Below are positions 17,752-29,777 of a stretch of DNA of 64,000 bases, one piece after another (positions within the stretch are counted from its first letter, which is position 1; each line of letters begins with the position of its first letter). The position numbers and the translations under genes were made by a program. The notes beneath the pieces were generated by a model. That model worked only from the letters and a program-made list of their open reading frames with translations, made no database searches and was not told the DNA's origin. The DNA is from Oceanobacter mangrovi (GTDB lineage: Bacteria; Pseudomonadota; Gammaproteobacteria; Pseudomonadales; Oceanobacteraceae): positions 188,001 through 252,000 of the forward strand of contig NZ_JAHXZR010000002.1 in the NCBI RefSeq assembly GCF_019740315.1. The letters are read 5' to 3'.

Positions 17752-20589
17752 ATGCACGAGCAGACAATGGAGCAGCTATGGAGCACTTCCCAGCTTGACG
17801 GTGGGAACTTGGCTTACATAGAAGAGCTCTATGAAGCCTATCTCAGAGACCCAAATGAGGTGTCTGAAGAGTGGCGCAATTATTTTGACCAACTCCCCAG
17901 AGCTGACGAAAACGTTACCGTCGATATTCCTCACAAACCGATTCGTGAACAGTTTCTGCTCATTTCCAAGAACCAGCGCCGTAGCCGTCCTGTTGCTGCC
18001 TCCAGTGTCAGCACTGAGCACGAGCGCAAACAGGTTCAGGTTCTGCAATTAATCCACGCATACCGTGGTCGCGGTCACCAGCAAGCCCGTCTCGACCCGC
18101 TGGGTCTGATGAAACGCGAATCTGTACCTGATCTGGATCTGCATTTCCATGGCCTGTCCAAGGCTGACCTCGACAGCAAATTCCAGTGTGGCACCCTGTT
18201 TATTGGCCAGGAAGAAGCGACTCTGAAAGAGATCGTTGATTCTCTGGAAGCTACCTACTGCGGAACAATCGGTGCAGAGTTTATGCACATTGTGAACACC
18301 GCAGAGCAGCGCTGGTTCCAACAGCGTCTGGAAAGCGCCCGCGCCCATCCAAAGTTCAGCAACGAAGTCAAATTGCACCTGTTGGAGCGTCTGACTGCGG
18401 CTGAAGGCCTGGAAAAATACCTCGGCTCCCGTTACCCGGGCGTCAAGCGTTTTGGTCTGGAAGGCGGTGAATCCCTGATTCCTCTGATGGACGAATTGAT
18501 CCAGCGCTTTGGTTCCTACGGCGCCAAGGAAATCGTCATCGGTATGGCTCACCGTGGTCGTCTGAACACCCTTATCAACACCTTGGGTAAAAAGACCTCC
18601 GACCTGTTTGATGAATTTGAAGGCAAGGCTGATTACCAGCACCACGGCGACGTGAAGTACCACCAGGGCTTCTCTTCCAACGTGATGACGTCCGGTGGCG
18701 AAGTGCACCTGGCGATGGCGTTCAACCCGTCTCACCTGGAAATCGTATCACCAGTGGTTGAAGGTTCCGTACGTGCCCGTCAGGACCGTCGCGCTGACAA
18801 GACTGGCGAGAAGGTAGTACCTATTACCCTGCACGGTGACTCTGCATTCGCAGGTCAGGGTGTGGTAATGGAAACCTTCCAGATGTCCCAGACTCGCGCC
18901 TACAAGACTGGCGGTACCATTCGCGTTGTGATCAACAACCAGGTTGGTTTCACCACTTCCAGGCGTGAAGACGTGCGTTCTACCGAATACTGTACAGACG
19001 TTGCCAAGATGATCGAGGCGCCGATTCTGCACGTTAACGGTGATGATCCGGAAGCTGTGCTGTTCGTAGCCCAAATGGCTGCTGACTACCGTCGTGAGTT
19101 CCGTAAAGACATCGTGATCGACCTGGTTTGTTACCGTCGTCGCGGTCACAACGAAGCGGATGAGCCATCTGGCACCCAGCCGCTGATGTATGCCCAGATC
19201 AAGAAGCAAAAAACCACTCGTGAACTGTACTCCGCCAAACTGGCTGCGGAAGGCGTCATCACTGAGGCGGGTATCAAGGATCTGGAAGAAGAATACCGTT
19301 CTGCACTGGATGCCGGTCAGCACGTAGTGAAGAGCCTGGTTAAAGAGCCGAACAAGGAACTGTTTGTTGACTGGACTCCACACCTGGGTCACGGCTGGAC
19401 TGCTGATGCGGATACCACCTTTGATCTGGCGCGCCTGCAGGAACTGTCTGCCAAGCTGCTGGAAGTACCAGAAGGCTTCAGCATTCAGCGTCAGGTTGGC
19501 AAGATTCTGGAAGACCGCGGCCGTATGGGCGCTGGCGCAACTCCAATTAACTGGGGTTACGCAGAGACCATGGCTTACGCCACGCTGCTGGATGAAGGTT
19601 ATCAGGTCCGTCTGACTGGTCAGGACGTTGGTCGTGGTACCTTCTCCCACCGTCATGCGGTACTGCACAACCAGAAAGACGCCAGCACTTACGTGCCACT
19701 GGCGAACCTGAAAGATGACCAGCCTTCAATTGCCCTGTACGATTCGCTGCTTTCTGAAGAAGCGGTACTGGCATTTGAATACGGCTACGCCACTACCACG
19801 CCAAACGCGCTGGTAATCTGGGAAGCCCAGTTCGGTGACTTTGCCAACGGTGCCCAGGTGGTATTCGACCAGTTCATCTCCAGTGGTGAAAGCAAGTGGG
19901 GCCGCCTGTGTGGTCTGACCATGCTGTTGCCACACGGTTACGAAGGTCAGGGTCCAGAACACTCCTCTGCGCGTCTGGAGCGTTACCTGCAGCTGTGTGC
20001 CGAGCACAACGTGCAGATTTGCGTACCGTCGACTCCTGCCCAAGTGTACCACATGCTGCGTCGCCAGGTGATTCGCCCGCTGCGCAAGCCAATGGTGGTT
20101 ATGTCTCCAAAGAGCCTGCTGCGTCACAAACTGGCTACCAGCACTCTGGAAGAACTCGCAGAAGGCAGCTTCCACACCGTCCTGCCAGAACTGGATGAGC
20201 AGGATCCAGCGGCAGTGCGTCGTGTATTGATGTGTTCCGGCAAGGTTTATTACGACCTGCTTGAACGTCGTCGTGCCGAAGAAATCAACGACATCGCGAT
20301 CATCCGTATCGAACAGCTGTACCCGTTCCCGCATGACGATCTGGAAGCCGAATTGGCCAAATATCCAAATCTGGAAGCGATCTACTGGGTACAGGAAGAG
20401 CCGAAGAACATGGGTGCCTGGTACCACACCAAGCATTACATGGAGCGTGCAATCAGCACCGTCGGTCTCGATCTGGAACTGAACTACGCCGGTCGTGCTG
20501 CTGCTGCTTCTCCAGCCGCAGGTTATATGGCGCTGCACTTGAAGCAGCTTGAAGAATACATCACAGACGCTCTGGATATTCAGGGCTAA
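17752..20589 (+). CDS. sucA: 2-Oxoglutarate dehydrogenase E1 component
   Basis: Thiamine-diphosphate-dependent decarboxylase of the 2-oxoglutarate dehydrogenase complex. 945 aa (E. coli 933). The N-terminal E1-specific tail is [20 protein letters not shown], followed by [20 protein letters not shown]-domain and active-site segments are present: [67 protein letters not shown], and the C-terminal [23 protein letters not shown] at 17752 has an AGGGTGA nearby; M6 is less likely by family alignment. First gene of sucAB-lpdA. Confidence 0.97.
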   Translation: MHEQTMEQLWSTSQLDGGNLAYIEELYEAYLRDPNEVSEEWRNYFDQLPRADENVTVDIPHKPIREQFLLISKNQRRSRPVAASSVSTEHERKQVQVLQLIHAYRGRGHQQARLDPLGLMKRESVPDLDLHFHGLSKADLDSKFQCGTLFIGQEEATLKEIVDSLEATYCGTIGAEFMHIVNTAEQRWFQQRLESARAHPKFSNEVKLHLLERLTAAEGLEKYLGSRYPGVKRFGLEGGESLIPLMDELIQRFGSYGAKEIVIGMAHRGRLNTLINTLGKKTSDLFDEFEGKADYQHHGDVKYHQGFSSNVMTSGGEVHLAMAFNPSHLEIVSPVVEGSVRARQDRRADKTGEKVVPITLHGDSAFAGQGVVMETFQMSQTRAYKTGGTIRVVINNQVGFTTSRREDVRSTEYCTDVAKMIEAPILHVNGDDPEAVLFVAQMAADYRREFRKDIVIDLVCYRRRGHNEADEPSGTQPLMYAQIKKQKTTRELYSAKLAAEGVITEAGIKDLEEEYRSALDAGQHVVKSLVKEPNKELFVDWTPHLGHGWTADADTTFDLARLQELSAKLLEVPEGFSIQRQVGKILEDRGRMGAGATPINWGYAETMAYATLLDEGYQVRLTGQDVGRGTFSHRHAVLHNQKDASTYVPLANLKDDQPSIALYDSLLSEEAVLAFEYGYATTTPNALVIWEAQFGDFANGAQVVFDQFISSGESKWGRLCGLTMLLPHGYEGQGPEHSSARLERYLQLCAEHNVQICVPSTPAQVYHMLRRQVIRPLRKPMVVMSPKSLLRHKLATSTLEELAEGSFHTVLPELDEQDPAAVRRVLMCSGKVYYDLLERRRAEEINDIAIIRIEQLYPFPHDDLEAELAKYPNLEAIYWVQEEPKNMGAWYHTKHYMERAISTVGLDLELNYAGRAAAASPAAGYMALHLKQLEEYITDALDIQG

Positions 20590-20614
20590 TAGCAGGAACA
20601 CTAAGGAAAAATCA

Positions 20615-21817
20615 ATGAGCATCGAAATCAAGGCCCCAACTTTTCCTGAGTCCGTCGCTGACGGCACAGTCGCAACCTGGCACAAACAGCCAGGTGAACC
20701 AGTAGAACGTGATGAGCTGCTGGTCGACATCGAAACCGACAAGGTTGTACTGGAAGTTGTAGCTCCTGCTAGCGGTACCCTGAAAGAAGTTTTCAAGGGC
20801 GAAGGTGATGTCGTTCTGAGTGATGAAGTGCTGGCTGTTTTTGTTGAAGGCGCTGTTGCTGCTGCACCAGCCGCTGAAGCTCCAGCTGCCGTGGCACCAG
20901 CCGCTGACGCTGCTGAAGAGGACGGCATGGTTAACCCGGCTGCCCGCAAGCTGGCCGAAGAGAAGGGTGTTTCCCTGGCGGCTGTTCAAGGTTCCGGCAA
21001 AGACGGCCGTGTGACCAAGGAAGACGTACTGAACCACCTGAAAGGCGCTACCAAGCCTGCCGCTGCTGCTCCAGCGGTAACTGCTCCAGCCGTTGCCGCC
21101 GTGGTAACTGCCGGTGAACGTGCGGAAAAACGCGTTCCGATGACTCGTCTGCGCGCAACCATCGCCAAGCGTCTGGTTGATGCCCAGCAGAACGCTGCCA
21201 TGCTGACTACCTACAACGAAGTCAACATGAAGCCTGTTATGGAACTGCGTAACAAGTACAAAGACGTTTTCGTAGCCAAGCATGGTGTTAAACTGGGCTT
21301 CATGTCTTTCTTCGTGAAAGCTGCTACTGAAGCCCTGAAGCGCTTCCCAGCCGTTAACGCCTCTATCGACGGTAACGACATGGTTTACCATGGTTACCAG
21401 GATATCGGTGTTGCAGTATCTACTGACCGCGGTCTGGTTGTACCTGTACTGCGTGATACTGATGCTATGGGTCTGGCTGAGATCGAAAGCTCCATTGGTG
21501 ATTACGCCAAACGCGGTCGTGATGGCAAGCTGGGCATCGAAGAAATGCAGGGCGGTACCTTCACTATCACCAACGGTGGTACTTTCGGTTCCCTGATGTC
21601 CACTCCAATCCTGAACCCACCGCAAACTGCCATTATGGGTATGCACAAGATTCAGGACCGCCCAATGGCTGTAAATGGTCAGGTAGAAATTCTGCCAATG
21701 ATGTACCTGGCGCTGTCATACGATCACCGCATGATCGATGGTAAGGAAGCAGTACAGTTCCTGGTTGCCATCAAGGATCTGCTGGAAGATCCTGCCCGTA
21801 TGCTGTTGGACGTTTAA
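20615..21817 (+). CDS. sucB: Dihydrolipoyl succinyltransferase (E2)
   Basis: E2 core of the 2-oxoglutarate dehydrogenase complex. 400 aa. One lipoyl domain with the lipoylated K43 ([11 protein letters not shown]), an Ala/Pro/Val linker (about 80-105), a peripheral-subunit-binding domain at about 105-145 ([20 protein letters not shown]) and a second Ala/Pro linker, then the catalytic domain ending with SYDHRMIDG (H371). ATG at 20615 has AAGGA upstream and 25 bp separate it from the sucA stop; an earlier in-frame start at 20549 lies inside sucA and is unlikely. Confidence 0.97.
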   Translation: MSIEIKAPTFPESVADGTVATWHKQPGEPVERDELLVDIETDKVVLEVVAPASGTLKEVFKGEGDVVLSDEVLAVFVEGAVAAAPAAEAPAAVAPAADAAEEDGMVNPAARKLAEEKGVSLAAVQGSGKDGRVTKEDVLNHLKGATKPAAAAPAVTAPAVAAVVTAGERAEKRVPMTRLRATIAKRLVDAQQNAAMLTTYNEVNMKPVMELRNKYKDVFVAKHGVKLGFMSFFVKAATEALKRFPAVNASIDGNDMVYHGYQDIGVAVSTDRGLVVPVLRDTDAMGLAEIESSIGDYAKRGRDGKLGIEEMQGGTFTITNGGTFGSLMSTPILNPPQTAIMGMHKIQDRPMAVNGQVEILPMMYLALSYDHRMIDGKEAVQFLVAIKDLLEDPARMLLDV

Positions 21818-21830
21818 TCGACAAGTTTAA

Positions 21831-23279
<1,449 letters not shown>

Positions 23280-23296
23280 TACAAGATAATAACAAC

Positions 23297-23318
23297 GGCC
23301 CGGTTATTCCGGGCCTTT
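23297..23318 (+). terminator. Weak terminator or attenuator after lpdA
   Basis: 7-bp stem GGCCCGG/CCGGGCC with a TTATT loop, followed by only TTT. It lies 17 nt after the lpdA stop and 104 bp before sucC, so it may partly separate sucAB-lpdA from sucCD. Confidence 0.55.
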
Positions 23319-23421
23319 GCTTATATTGCTGAACACTCGGCACGTAAGTGCGCCACACAATGGCGGTTCAGTTAACACAGGCTGTCGGGTAATCCTCGAC
23401 AAAATAAACAGGACGAAAGCG

Positions 23422-24588
23422 ATGAACCTTCACGAATATCAGGGTAAACAGCTTTTTGCACAGTACGGTCTGCCAGTATCCAAGGGTGTGGCAGCCAAGA
23501 CTGCAGAAGAAGCAGTAGCAGCAGCAGACGAAATCGGTGGTGACAAGTGGGTTGTTAAAGCTCAGGTGCACGCCGGTGGCCGTGGTAAGGCAGGTGGCGT
23601 TAAGCTGGTTTCTTCCAAGGAAGAGATCAAGGCTTTTGCTGAACAGTGGCTGGGCAAGAATCTGGTAACTTACCAGACTGACGAAAAAGGCCAGCCTGTT
23701 AGCCGTATCTTGGTTGAAAGCTGCACTGATATCGCCAAAGAGCTGTATCTGGGCGCGGTTGTAGACCGTTCCACTCGTCGTATCGTTTTCATGGCCTCTA
23801 CCGAAGGTGGTGTAGAGATCGAGAAAGTTGCTGAAGAAACTCCAGAAAAGATTCTGAAAGCAACCATCGACCCACTGGTTGGCGCACAGCCATACCAGGC
23901 TCGTGAACTGGCTTTCAAACTGGGCCTCGAAGGCGACCAGATCAAGCAGTTCACCAAAATTTTCCTGGGTCTGGCTCAGCTGTTTGCTGACAAGGATCTG
24001 GCGCTGCTGGAAATCAACCCACTGGTTATCACCGACGAAGGCAACCTGCACTGTCTGGATGCCAAGCTGAACATCGACAGCAACGCGGTATACCGTCACA
24101 AGGACCTGCAGGAAATGCACGATCCTTCACAGGAAGATCCTCGTGAAGCTCATGCTGCCAAGTGGGAACTGAACTATGTAGCTCTGGATGGCGACATCGG
24201 TTGTATGGTTAACGGTGCTGGCCTGGCCATGGGTACCATGGACATCGTCAAGCTGCACGGTGGTGCTCCTGCCAACTTCCTGGACGTGGGCGGCGGTGCA
24301 ACCAAAGAACGCGTTGTTGAAGCATTCAAGATCATTCTGTCTGACGAAGCGGTTAAAGCCGTATTCATCAACATCTTCGGCGGTATTGTTCGTTGTGACA
24401 TGATTGCTGAAGGCGTGATCGGCGCTGTTAAGGAAGTAGGCGTTAAGGTACCTGTTGTGGTTCGTCTGCAAGGTAACAATGCTGAACTGGGTGCCAAGGT
24501 TCTGGGTGAATCTGGTCTGAACATCATCGCGGATACTGACCTGACTGGCGCTGCCCAGAAGGTTGTTGCTGCAGCAGCTGGCAAGTAA
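23422..24588 (+). CDS. sucC: Succinyl-CoA synthetase beta subunit (ADP-forming)
   Basis: ATP-grasp beta subunit of succinyl-CoA synthetase. 388 aa, identical to the E. coli length. Starts [19 protein letters not shown]; grasp-fold segments [21 protein letters not shown] and [21 protein letters not shown] are clear; the C-terminal ligase domain has [17 protein letters not shown] and [20 protein letters not shown] at 23422 follows GGACGAAAG by a few nt; the in-frame start at 23317 overlaps the lpdA terminator and is rejected. Confidence 0.97.
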   Translation: MNLHEYQGKQLFAQYGLPVSKGVAAKTAEEAVAAADEIGGDKWVVKAQVHAGGRGKAGGVKLVSSKEEIKAFAEQWLGKNLVTYQTDEKGQPVSRILVESCTDIAKELYLGAVVDRSTRRIVFMASTEGGVEIEKVAEETPEKILKATIDPLVGAQPYQARELAFKLGLEGDQIKQFTKIFLGLAQLFADKDLALLEINPLVITDEGNLHCLDAKLNIDSNAVYRHKDLQEMHDPSQEDPREAHAAKWELNYVALDGDIGCMVNGAGLAMGTMDIVKLHGGAPANFLDVGGGATKERVVEAFKIILSDEAVKAVFINIFGGIVRCDMIAEGVIGAVKEVGVKVPVVVRLQGNNAELGAKVLGESGLNIIADTDLTGAAQKVVAAAAGK

Positions 24589-24597
24589 GGGGTTATC

Positions 24598-25470
24598 ATG
24601 AGCATTCTTATCAATAAAGACACCAAAGTAATCTGTCAGGGTTTCACTGGTGCTCAGGGTACCTTCCACTCTGAACAGGCGATCGCATACGGCACCAACA
24701 TGGTTGGTGGTGTTACTCCAGGTAAAGGTGGCCAGACTCACCTGGGCCTGCCAGTATTCAACACCGTTGCCGAAGCTGTTGAAGCGACTGGCGCAGATGC
24801 TTCCGTGATCTACGTTCCAGCACCTTTCTGTAAGGATTCCATCCTGGAAGCTGCCAATGGCGGCATCAAGCTGATCGTATGTATCACTGAAGGCATTCCT
24901 ACGCTGGACATGCTGGATGCCAAGGTTAAGTGTGACGAGCTGGGTGTTACCCTGATCGGTCCAAACTGCCCGGGTGTTATCACTCCTGATGAGTGCAAGA
25001 TCGGCATTATGCCTGGTCACATCCACCTGAAAGGTAAAGTTGGCATCGTATCCCGTTCCGGTACTCTGACTTACGAAGCTGTAAAACAGACTACTGACTA
25101 CGGTTTCGGCCAGTCCACCTGTGTTGGTATTGGTGGTGACCCAATCCCAGGCTCAAACTTCATCGATATCCTGAAACTGTTCCAGGAAGATCCTGAGACT
25201 GAAGCCATCGTTATGATTGGTGAAATCGGTGGTACTGCTGAAGAAGAAGCCGCTGCCTTCATCAAGGAAAACGTAACCAAGCCTGTAGTTTCCTACATCG
25301 CTGGTGTTACTGCTCCGGCTGGCAAGCGTATGGGTCACGCTGGTGCGATCATCTCTGGTGGTAAAGGTACTGCTGACGAGAAGTTTGCTGCCCTGCAAGA
25401 CGCTGGTGTTACTACCGTTCGCAGCCTGGCTGACATCGGTAAGGCACTGAAGGAAAAAACCGGCTGGTAA
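24598..25470 (+). CDS. sucD: Succinyl-CoA synthetase alpha subunit
   Basis: CoA-binding alpha subunit, phosphorylated on a histidine during catalysis. 290 aa (E. coli 289). CoA-binding start [29 protein letters not shown]; the phosphohistidine is H247 in [12 protein letters not shown]. Begins 9 bp after sucC with GGGG upstream. Closed by the terminator at 25496-25524. Confidence 0.97.
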   Translation: MSILINKDTKVICQGFTGAQGTFHSEQAIAYGTNMVGGVTPGKGGQTHLGLPVFNTVAEAVEATGADASVIYVPAPFCKDSILEAANGGIKLIVCITEGIPTLDMLDAKVKCDELGVTLIGPNCPGVITPDECKIGIMPGHIHLKGKVGIVSRSGTLTYEAVKQTTDYGFGQSTCVGIGGDPIPGSNFIDILKLFQEDPETEAIVMIGEIGGTAEEEAAAFIKENVTKPVVSYIAGVTAPAGKRMGHAGAIISGGKGTADEKFAALQDAGVTTVRSLADIGKALKEKTGW

Positions 25471-25495
25471 TTATTTACCCCGGCTTTGCTTCCTG

Positions 25496-25524
25496 AAAAA
25501 CCCGCGCAATGCGCGGGTTTTTTT
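25496..25524 (+). terminator. Intrinsic terminator after sucD
   Basis: CCCGCGC-AAT-GCGCGGG stem-loop followed by seven T, 30 nt after the sucD stop; preceding A5 would also support leftward action. Confidence 0.92.
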
Positions 25525-25672
25525 ATGTTTGCAGGGTGATGCTAAAGTATTGTTTTGGCTCATATTGCCGCGAACTAAAGTCTCGATAGACCAAGGTTTG
25601 ATCCCCAAATGTCGAATAGAGCTGTTGTTGTCGTCAGCCTATTGTGTGACAACGACCAAGCGGGGATTCCTC

Positions 25673-27559
25673 ATGACATACCAACAACAATATCAGGCGT
25701 CCATTACCAATCCAGAAGGATTCTGGCGCGAACAAGGCAAACGCATCCAATGGTTCCGTGATCCGGAAACCATTCTCTCAAAGGATGAAAACGGCATTGA
25801 CCGTTGGTTTGCTGACGGTGAACTGAACACCGCCTATTTGGCTCTCGACTATCACGTGTTGCAAGGACGTGGCGATCAGCTGGCGCTGATCTACGATTCC
25901 CCGGTAACCGAATCTCGACGCAGCTATACCTATGCCGAATTAACCGCAGCGGTTGCCAAATTTGCCGGTGTACTGAAAGCACAGGGCGTTGAAAAGGGTG
26001 ATCGGGTGGTGGTTTACATGCCGATGGTGCCAGAAGCAGCGATTGCCATGCTGGCCTGTGCTCGTCTGGGCGCCATTCACTCAGTAGTGTTTGGTGGCTT
26101 TGCGGCTCATGAGCTGGCGGTGCGTATCGACGACGCAGAGCCCAAGGTGATTGTGTCGGCTTCTTGCGGCATCGAAATCAACCGTATCATTGATTACAAG
26201 CCAATTCTGGACGCTGCCATAGAAATGGCTACCCACAAGCCGGGTTGTTCAGTGATCCTGCAACGGGATATCAGCCGCTGCGCCATGGGCCAGAATGATA
26301 TCGACTGGCAAGAAGCACAGCTGGCGGCAGAGCCAGCAGATTGCACGCCAGTACTGGCAACTGACCCCTTGTACGTTCTCTATACCTCAGGTACTACCGG
26401 CAAGCCAAAAGGCGTTGTGCGGGACAACGGTGGCCATGCGGTAGCGATGAAATACAGCATGGACGTTGTCTATGATATGGAGCCAGGTGACGTGTTCTGG
26501 GCGGCTTCCGACGTAGGCTGGGTGGTTGGTCACTCCTACATCGTCTACGCGCCGCTGCTGGCGGGTTGCACCACTGTCTTCTACGAAGGCAAACCTGTTC
26601 GTACCCCGGATGCCGGCGCATTCTGGCGCGTCTGTGAAGAGTATGGCGTGAAGGGGCTGTTTGCTGCGCCAACCGCGTTCCGGGCCATTCGCAAGGAAGA
26701 TCCGGATTGCAATCTGGCGAAAAAGTACGATCTCAGCAAACTGAAAACCATCTTCATGGCGGGTGAGCGCCTTGATCCTCCAACCTATGAATGGGTTGTT
26801 GAACACATTCAACGTCCGGTAGTGGATCACTGGTGGCAGACCGAAACCGGCTGGGCCATCGCCGGTAACCATGTGGGTCTGGAGCCTGTTGCCGTAAAAG
26901 CCGGTTCGGTGACTCGTCCGTCACCTGGTTACAACGTGCAGATCCTGGATAGCCGGGGTAATCCGGTAGCGCGTAACGAGCAGGGCAGTATTGCCATCAA
27001 GCTGCCGTTACCACCGGGCTGTCTGCCAACCATCTGGGGTAATCATGATCGTTTTGTTGCCGGTTATCTGGCGACTTTTGACGGTTATTACATTACTGGT
27101 GACGGCGGTTATCTGGACGATGACAACTATTTGTTTGTACTCGGTCGTACCGACGACATCATTAACGTCGCTGGGCACCGTTTGTCGACCGGTGAGATGG
27201 AAGAGGTTGTGGCGGGTCATGCTGCGGTTGCAGAGTGTGCCGTTATCGGCCAGTCCAGTGATCTCAAGGGCGAAGAACCGTTGGGCCTGGTGTTGCTGAA
27301 AGACGGCTTTGACGTTGATGAAGAGCAATTGCAGAAAGAACTGGTGCAGCGTGTGCGCGACCAGATTGGTGCAGTTGCCAGCTTCAAGAGCGCGATTGTG
27401 GTGAAACGGCTGCCGAAAACCCGTTCCGGCAAGATCCTGCGCAAGATCCTGCGTAACATTGCCAACGGTGAAGAATACGTGGCACCGTCAACCATTGATG
27501 ATCCGGCTTGCCTTGAAGAAATTCAGGATATTCTGAAGCTGAAGGGAATCTGCAAATAA
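25673..27559 (+). CDS. prpE: Propionyl-CoA synthetase (PrpE-type acyl-CoA ligase)
   Basis: AMP-forming acyl-CoA synthetase that activates propionate, possibly also acetate or other short acids. 628 aa from the chosen ATG, equal to E. coli PrpE. P-loop-like YTSGTTGKPKGVVRDNGGHA; KRIQWFRDPETIL and YNVQILDS are PrpE-like; HWWQTETGWAI and GHRLSTGEMEEVVAGH precede the C-terminal lysine K587 in PKTRSGKILRKILR, the acetylation/adenylation residue. ATG at 25673 has GGGGA 8 nt upstream. It stands alone here, without prpB, prpC or prpD, directly after the succinyl-CoA synthetase genes; propionate feeds the methylcitrate or succinyl-CoA routes. AcsA is less likely by length and N-terminus. Confidence 0.88.
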   Translation: MTYQQQYQASITNPEGFWREQGKRIQWFRDPETILSKDENGIDRWFADGELNTAYLALDYHVLQGRGDQLALIYDSPVTESRRSYTYAELTAAVAKFAGVLKAQGVEKGDRVVVYMPMVPEAAIAMLACARLGAIHSVVFGGFAAHELAVRIDDAEPKVIVSASCGIEINRIIDYKPILDAAIEMATHKPGCSVILQRDISRCAMGQNDIDWQEAQLAAEPADCTPVLATDPLYVLYTSGTTGKPKGVVRDNGGHAVAMKYSMDVVYDMEPGDVFWAASDVGWVVGHSYIVYAPLLAGCTTVFYEGKPVRTPDAGAFWRVCEEYGVKGLFAAPTAFRAIRKEDPDCNLAKKYDLSKLKTIFMAGERLDPPTYEWVVEHIQRPVVDHWWQTETGWAIAGNHVGLEPVAVKAGSVTRPSPGYNVQILDSRGNPVARNEQGSIAIKLPLPPGCLPTIWGNHDRFVAGYLATFDGYYITGDGGYLDDDNYLFVLGRTDDIINVAGHRLSTGEMEEVVAGHAAVAECAVIGQSSDLKGEEPLGLVLLKDGFDVDEEQLQKELVQRVRDQIGAVASFKSAIVVKRLPKTRSGKILRKILRNIANGEEYVAPSTIDDPACLEEIQDILKLKGICK

Positions 27560-27677
27560 ATTTGCCGTTGCGGGAAATTTTTGTGAACCATTTCAGTATT
27601 GGCTGTCTATGGTTATAGCTTGAGGCGGATTCGTCAGATCCGGTTTCAACTACCCGCTCTCTTTCATGATGGATTCT

Positions 27678-27703
27678 GCCGGGCCAATTGGCCCGGCTTT
27701 TTT
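27678..27703 (+). terminator. Intrinsic terminator after prpE
   Basis: 8-bp stem GCCGGGCC/GGCCCGGC with AATT loop followed by six T; 118 nt past the prpE stop. Confidence 0.88.
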
Positions 27704-27743
27704 ATGCCTGTGATTTGTTCACCAAAGGCTGTTCGGTAAGAGC

Positions 27744-28661
27744 CTATTCGGCGACACCGTCTTGGGGTTTTACGACCAGTACGTCACAAGGCACCTTGTC
27801 AACCAGCTGTTCAGCGGTGTTGCCAATCAGTACGCCAGCGAGACCGCTACGACCCATAGTGCCGACAACCAGCAGGTCGGCGCCAATTTCAGTGGCGACT
27901 GCTGAGACAACTTCGTCTGTTTCCCCTTCACCGATATGAACATGGTCCTCAGAAACCTTGTATTTACGCGCCCATTGGTCGCAGGCAGTTTTGTGCTGCT
28001 CAACGATGTACTCCTGAATATCATCCGGAGCAGTAACTTCCGGCACCATGGCAAACGCCACGGAAATCTGCGGATAGGCGTTGGTCAGATGCAGATCTGT
28101 TTCGAAGTGATCGGCCAGGTGCTCAGCAAAAGCGAGGATATTGTCGTTGATTTGCTGATGACCATCATCGACTGAGGTGGCGTCGATGGAAGCCAACAGG
28201 CGATTGTGTTGCCATGGGGTTGCAGATTTCACCAGCAGAACCGGAGCCGGGCAGTGGCGCAGCAGGTTCCAGTCGGTATGGGTGAAAATACGGTCGATCA
28301 GGCTGTGGGGCAGGGTGCCCTTGATGACCAAATCGTAATGATCCTGACGCATGGCCTCGACTACGGCATCATGCAGGTGTTTCTGCCAGTAAACCCGGGT
28401 TGCGACCTTGCGGCCTTCAGACAGGACTTCTGGTACGAAGCTATTGATCCATTTTTCGGTCGATTCCATACGGGCGTCGTGGATACGTTTTTTGGTATCC
28501 GGGTCCAGTGCAGAGCCTTCGCCGCAGTAAGGTTCGTAAACCGAAGTAATCAGTGTGATGTCGGCATTGACCTGGCCAGCCAGCCACATCGCCTTGTCGA
28601 GTGCGATCTGTTCAGGGTGGTCGGAATCCAGCACAACAAGAATGTGGTTGATATCCAGCAT
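27744..28661 (-). CDS. Universal stress protein, tandem UspA domains (UspE-like)
   Basis: 305 aa with two UspA folds: residues about 1-150 (ILVVLDSDHPEQIALDKAMWLA) and 155-300, the second ending in LLVVGTMGRSGLAGVLIGNTAEQL, the G-2x-G-9x-G-S/T-like ATP-binding motif. The first domain lacks such a motif (VIKGTLPHSLIDRIFTHTDW is in its place), as in UspE-type tandem proteins. Cytoplasmic; likely helps survival during stasis or low oxygen. ATG at 28661 follows GGAGGATAAC closely. Single gene, leftward, between the prpE terminator and the lysR terminator. Confidence 0.9.
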   Translation of the reverse strand: MLDINHILVVLDSDHPEQIALDKAMWLAGQVNADITLITSVYEPYCGEGSALDPDTKKRIHDARMESTEKWINSFVPEVLSEGRKVATRVYWQKHLHDAVVEAMRQDHYDLVIKGTLPHSLIDRIFTHTDWNLLRHCPAPVLLVKSATPWQHNRLLASIDATSVDDGHQQINDNILAFAEHLADHFETDLHLTNAYPQISVAFAMVPEVTAPDDIQEYIVEQHKTACDQWARKYKVSEDHVHIGEGETDEVVSAVATEIGADLLVVGTMGRSGLAGVLIGNTAEQLVDKVPCDVLVVKPQDGVAE

Positions 28662-28730
28662 GGCGTTATCCTCCGTTGAAACCTGCTTTCAGCATACGCC
28701 TTTGGCAAACCAGTCCGTATGCCTTGCATC

Positions 28731-28762
28731 AAAAATAGCTGGCCGGTCAATCACTGGCCAGC
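28731..28762 (-). terminator. Probable lysR terminator
   Basis: On the minus strand GCTGGCC (28762-28756), 11 nt, GGCCAGC (28744-28738), then TATTTTT. The stem includes the lysR stop codon. Confidence 0.6.
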
Positions 28763-29613
28763 ATGTCGATAAAGGCCCTCGCGGCATTGCTTTGAGGGCG
28801 GTGGCGCAACCATATCAGACCCAGCTGTCGTTGCATGGTCTTTATTGGCCATGGCAATACAACCAAGTGTTCATCCAGCATGTTGGCTGGTAACACGCTC
28901 CAGCCAAGACCGGCGGTTACCATCATCTTGATGGTTTCCAGATAATTGGTTGGCATCAGGGTGTTGAGTGGCAGGCCGGCGTCACGAAAAGCTTCATTAA
29001 CGACCTGATAAGTGATGGTGCCGGGTTCCGGCAAAATCGCCGGGGTATCAGCCAGATGCTCGAGGGTAACTTCGGTCAGTTGGCTGAGCGGGTGGTCGGC
29101 TGCGGCGACACAAAGCATCTTGTCCTGCCACAGGGGTTCGGCATGCAGGTGGTCTGTTTGATCGGGATGCAGGGTGGTCAGAGCCAACTCGACCTGGCGG
29201 CTTTCGACCGCCTGGTAAGCGTCTTCGGATGCCAGGAAATGGATATCCAGCCGGGCTTGCGGGTATTCCCGTGCAAAGGCTTTTAATACCGGTGGCAGGC
29301 GGTGCAAACCTATGTGGTGACTGGTGGCGATGCTGAGCGTGCCGCTGACAGCCCCTGCCAGATTGGTCAGCTGCAGCTGGGTATCGTCCATCAATTGCAG
29401 AATCGCACGGGCCTTGGGCAACAGTACTTTACCGGATTCAGACAGACTGACCGAACGATTGTGGCGCTCGAACAGCTGGCTGCTGAGTTGCTGCTCCAGT
29501 GTCTGGATGCGCTTCGATACTGCGGACTGGGTCAGAAACAGACTTTCAGCGGCCAATGAAAACGAACCGCTTTCGGCAACCGCCAGAAAAGCCTTCAGCT
29601 GTTGATTGTCCAT
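28747..29613 (-). CDS. LysR-family transcriptional regulator
   Basis: 288 aa. N-terminal winged helix-turn-helix (MDNQQLKAFLAVAESGSFSLAAE, then LTQSAVSKRIQTLEQQLSSQLFERHNRSV), linker helix, and a periplasmic-binding-like effector domain (about 90-285). It is divergent from leuC with 164 bp between, the same arrangement seen in pseudomonads, so control of leuCD and of itself is the natural guess. The effector is unknown. ATG at 29613 has AAGGA 11 nt upstream, within the inverted repeat at 29623-29637. Confidence 0.88.
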   Translation of the reverse strand: MDNQQLKAFLAVAESGSFSLAAESLFLTQSAVSKRIQTLEQQLSSQLFERHNRSVSLSESGKVLLPKARAILQLMDDTQLQLTNLAGAVSGTLSIATSHHIGLHRLPPVLKAFAREYPQARLDIHFLASEDAYQAVESRQVELALTTLHPDQTDHLHAEPLWQDKMLCVAAADHPLSQLTEVTLEHLADTPAILPEPGTITYQVVNEAFRDAGLPLNTLMPTNYLETIKMMVTAGLGWSVLPANMLDEHLVVLPWPIKTMQRQLGLIWLRHRPQSNAARAFIDMLASD

Positions 29614-29622
29614 AGACTTCGC

Positions 29623-29637
29623 ATTCCTTACAGGAAT
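29623..29637. promoter_or_regulatory. Candidate LysR operator at the lysR start
   Basis: ATTCC-TTACA-GGAAT, a 15-bp inverted repeat of the T-N11-A form bound by LysR proteins, 9 bp upstream of the lysR ATG and covering its Shine-Dalgarno region, which would suit autorepression. Confidence 0.4.
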
Positions 29638-29701
29638 TCAATTTAGAAATAATATGAATTTGTGTTGTTTAACAAAGCAGGTAGCATAAAGCAATCAAAG
29701 A

Positions 29702-29746
29702 GATGTTCCTGAACATCCGGATTGGTTTGGCTGTCTCTGACAGACA
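29702..29746 (+). promoter_or_regulatory. Two inverted repeats in the leuC leader
   Basis: GATGTTC-CT-GAACATC (29702-29717, perfect) and TGTCT-CTGAC-AGACA (29732-29746, T-N11-A form) lie between the likely leuC promoter and its ATG. They could be LysR operators or RNA hairpins. Confidence 0.4.
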
Positions 29747-29777
29747 CAATTAATGAGAGAAATCCAAGGAGCCCTTC

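Noticed and set aside
29703-29753. 16-codon frame (MFLNIRIGLAVSDRHN) in the leuC leader as a leucine leader peptide
   Set aside because: Only two Leu codons, not in tandem, and no ribosome-binding site at the right distance; the region is better explained by inverted repeats.
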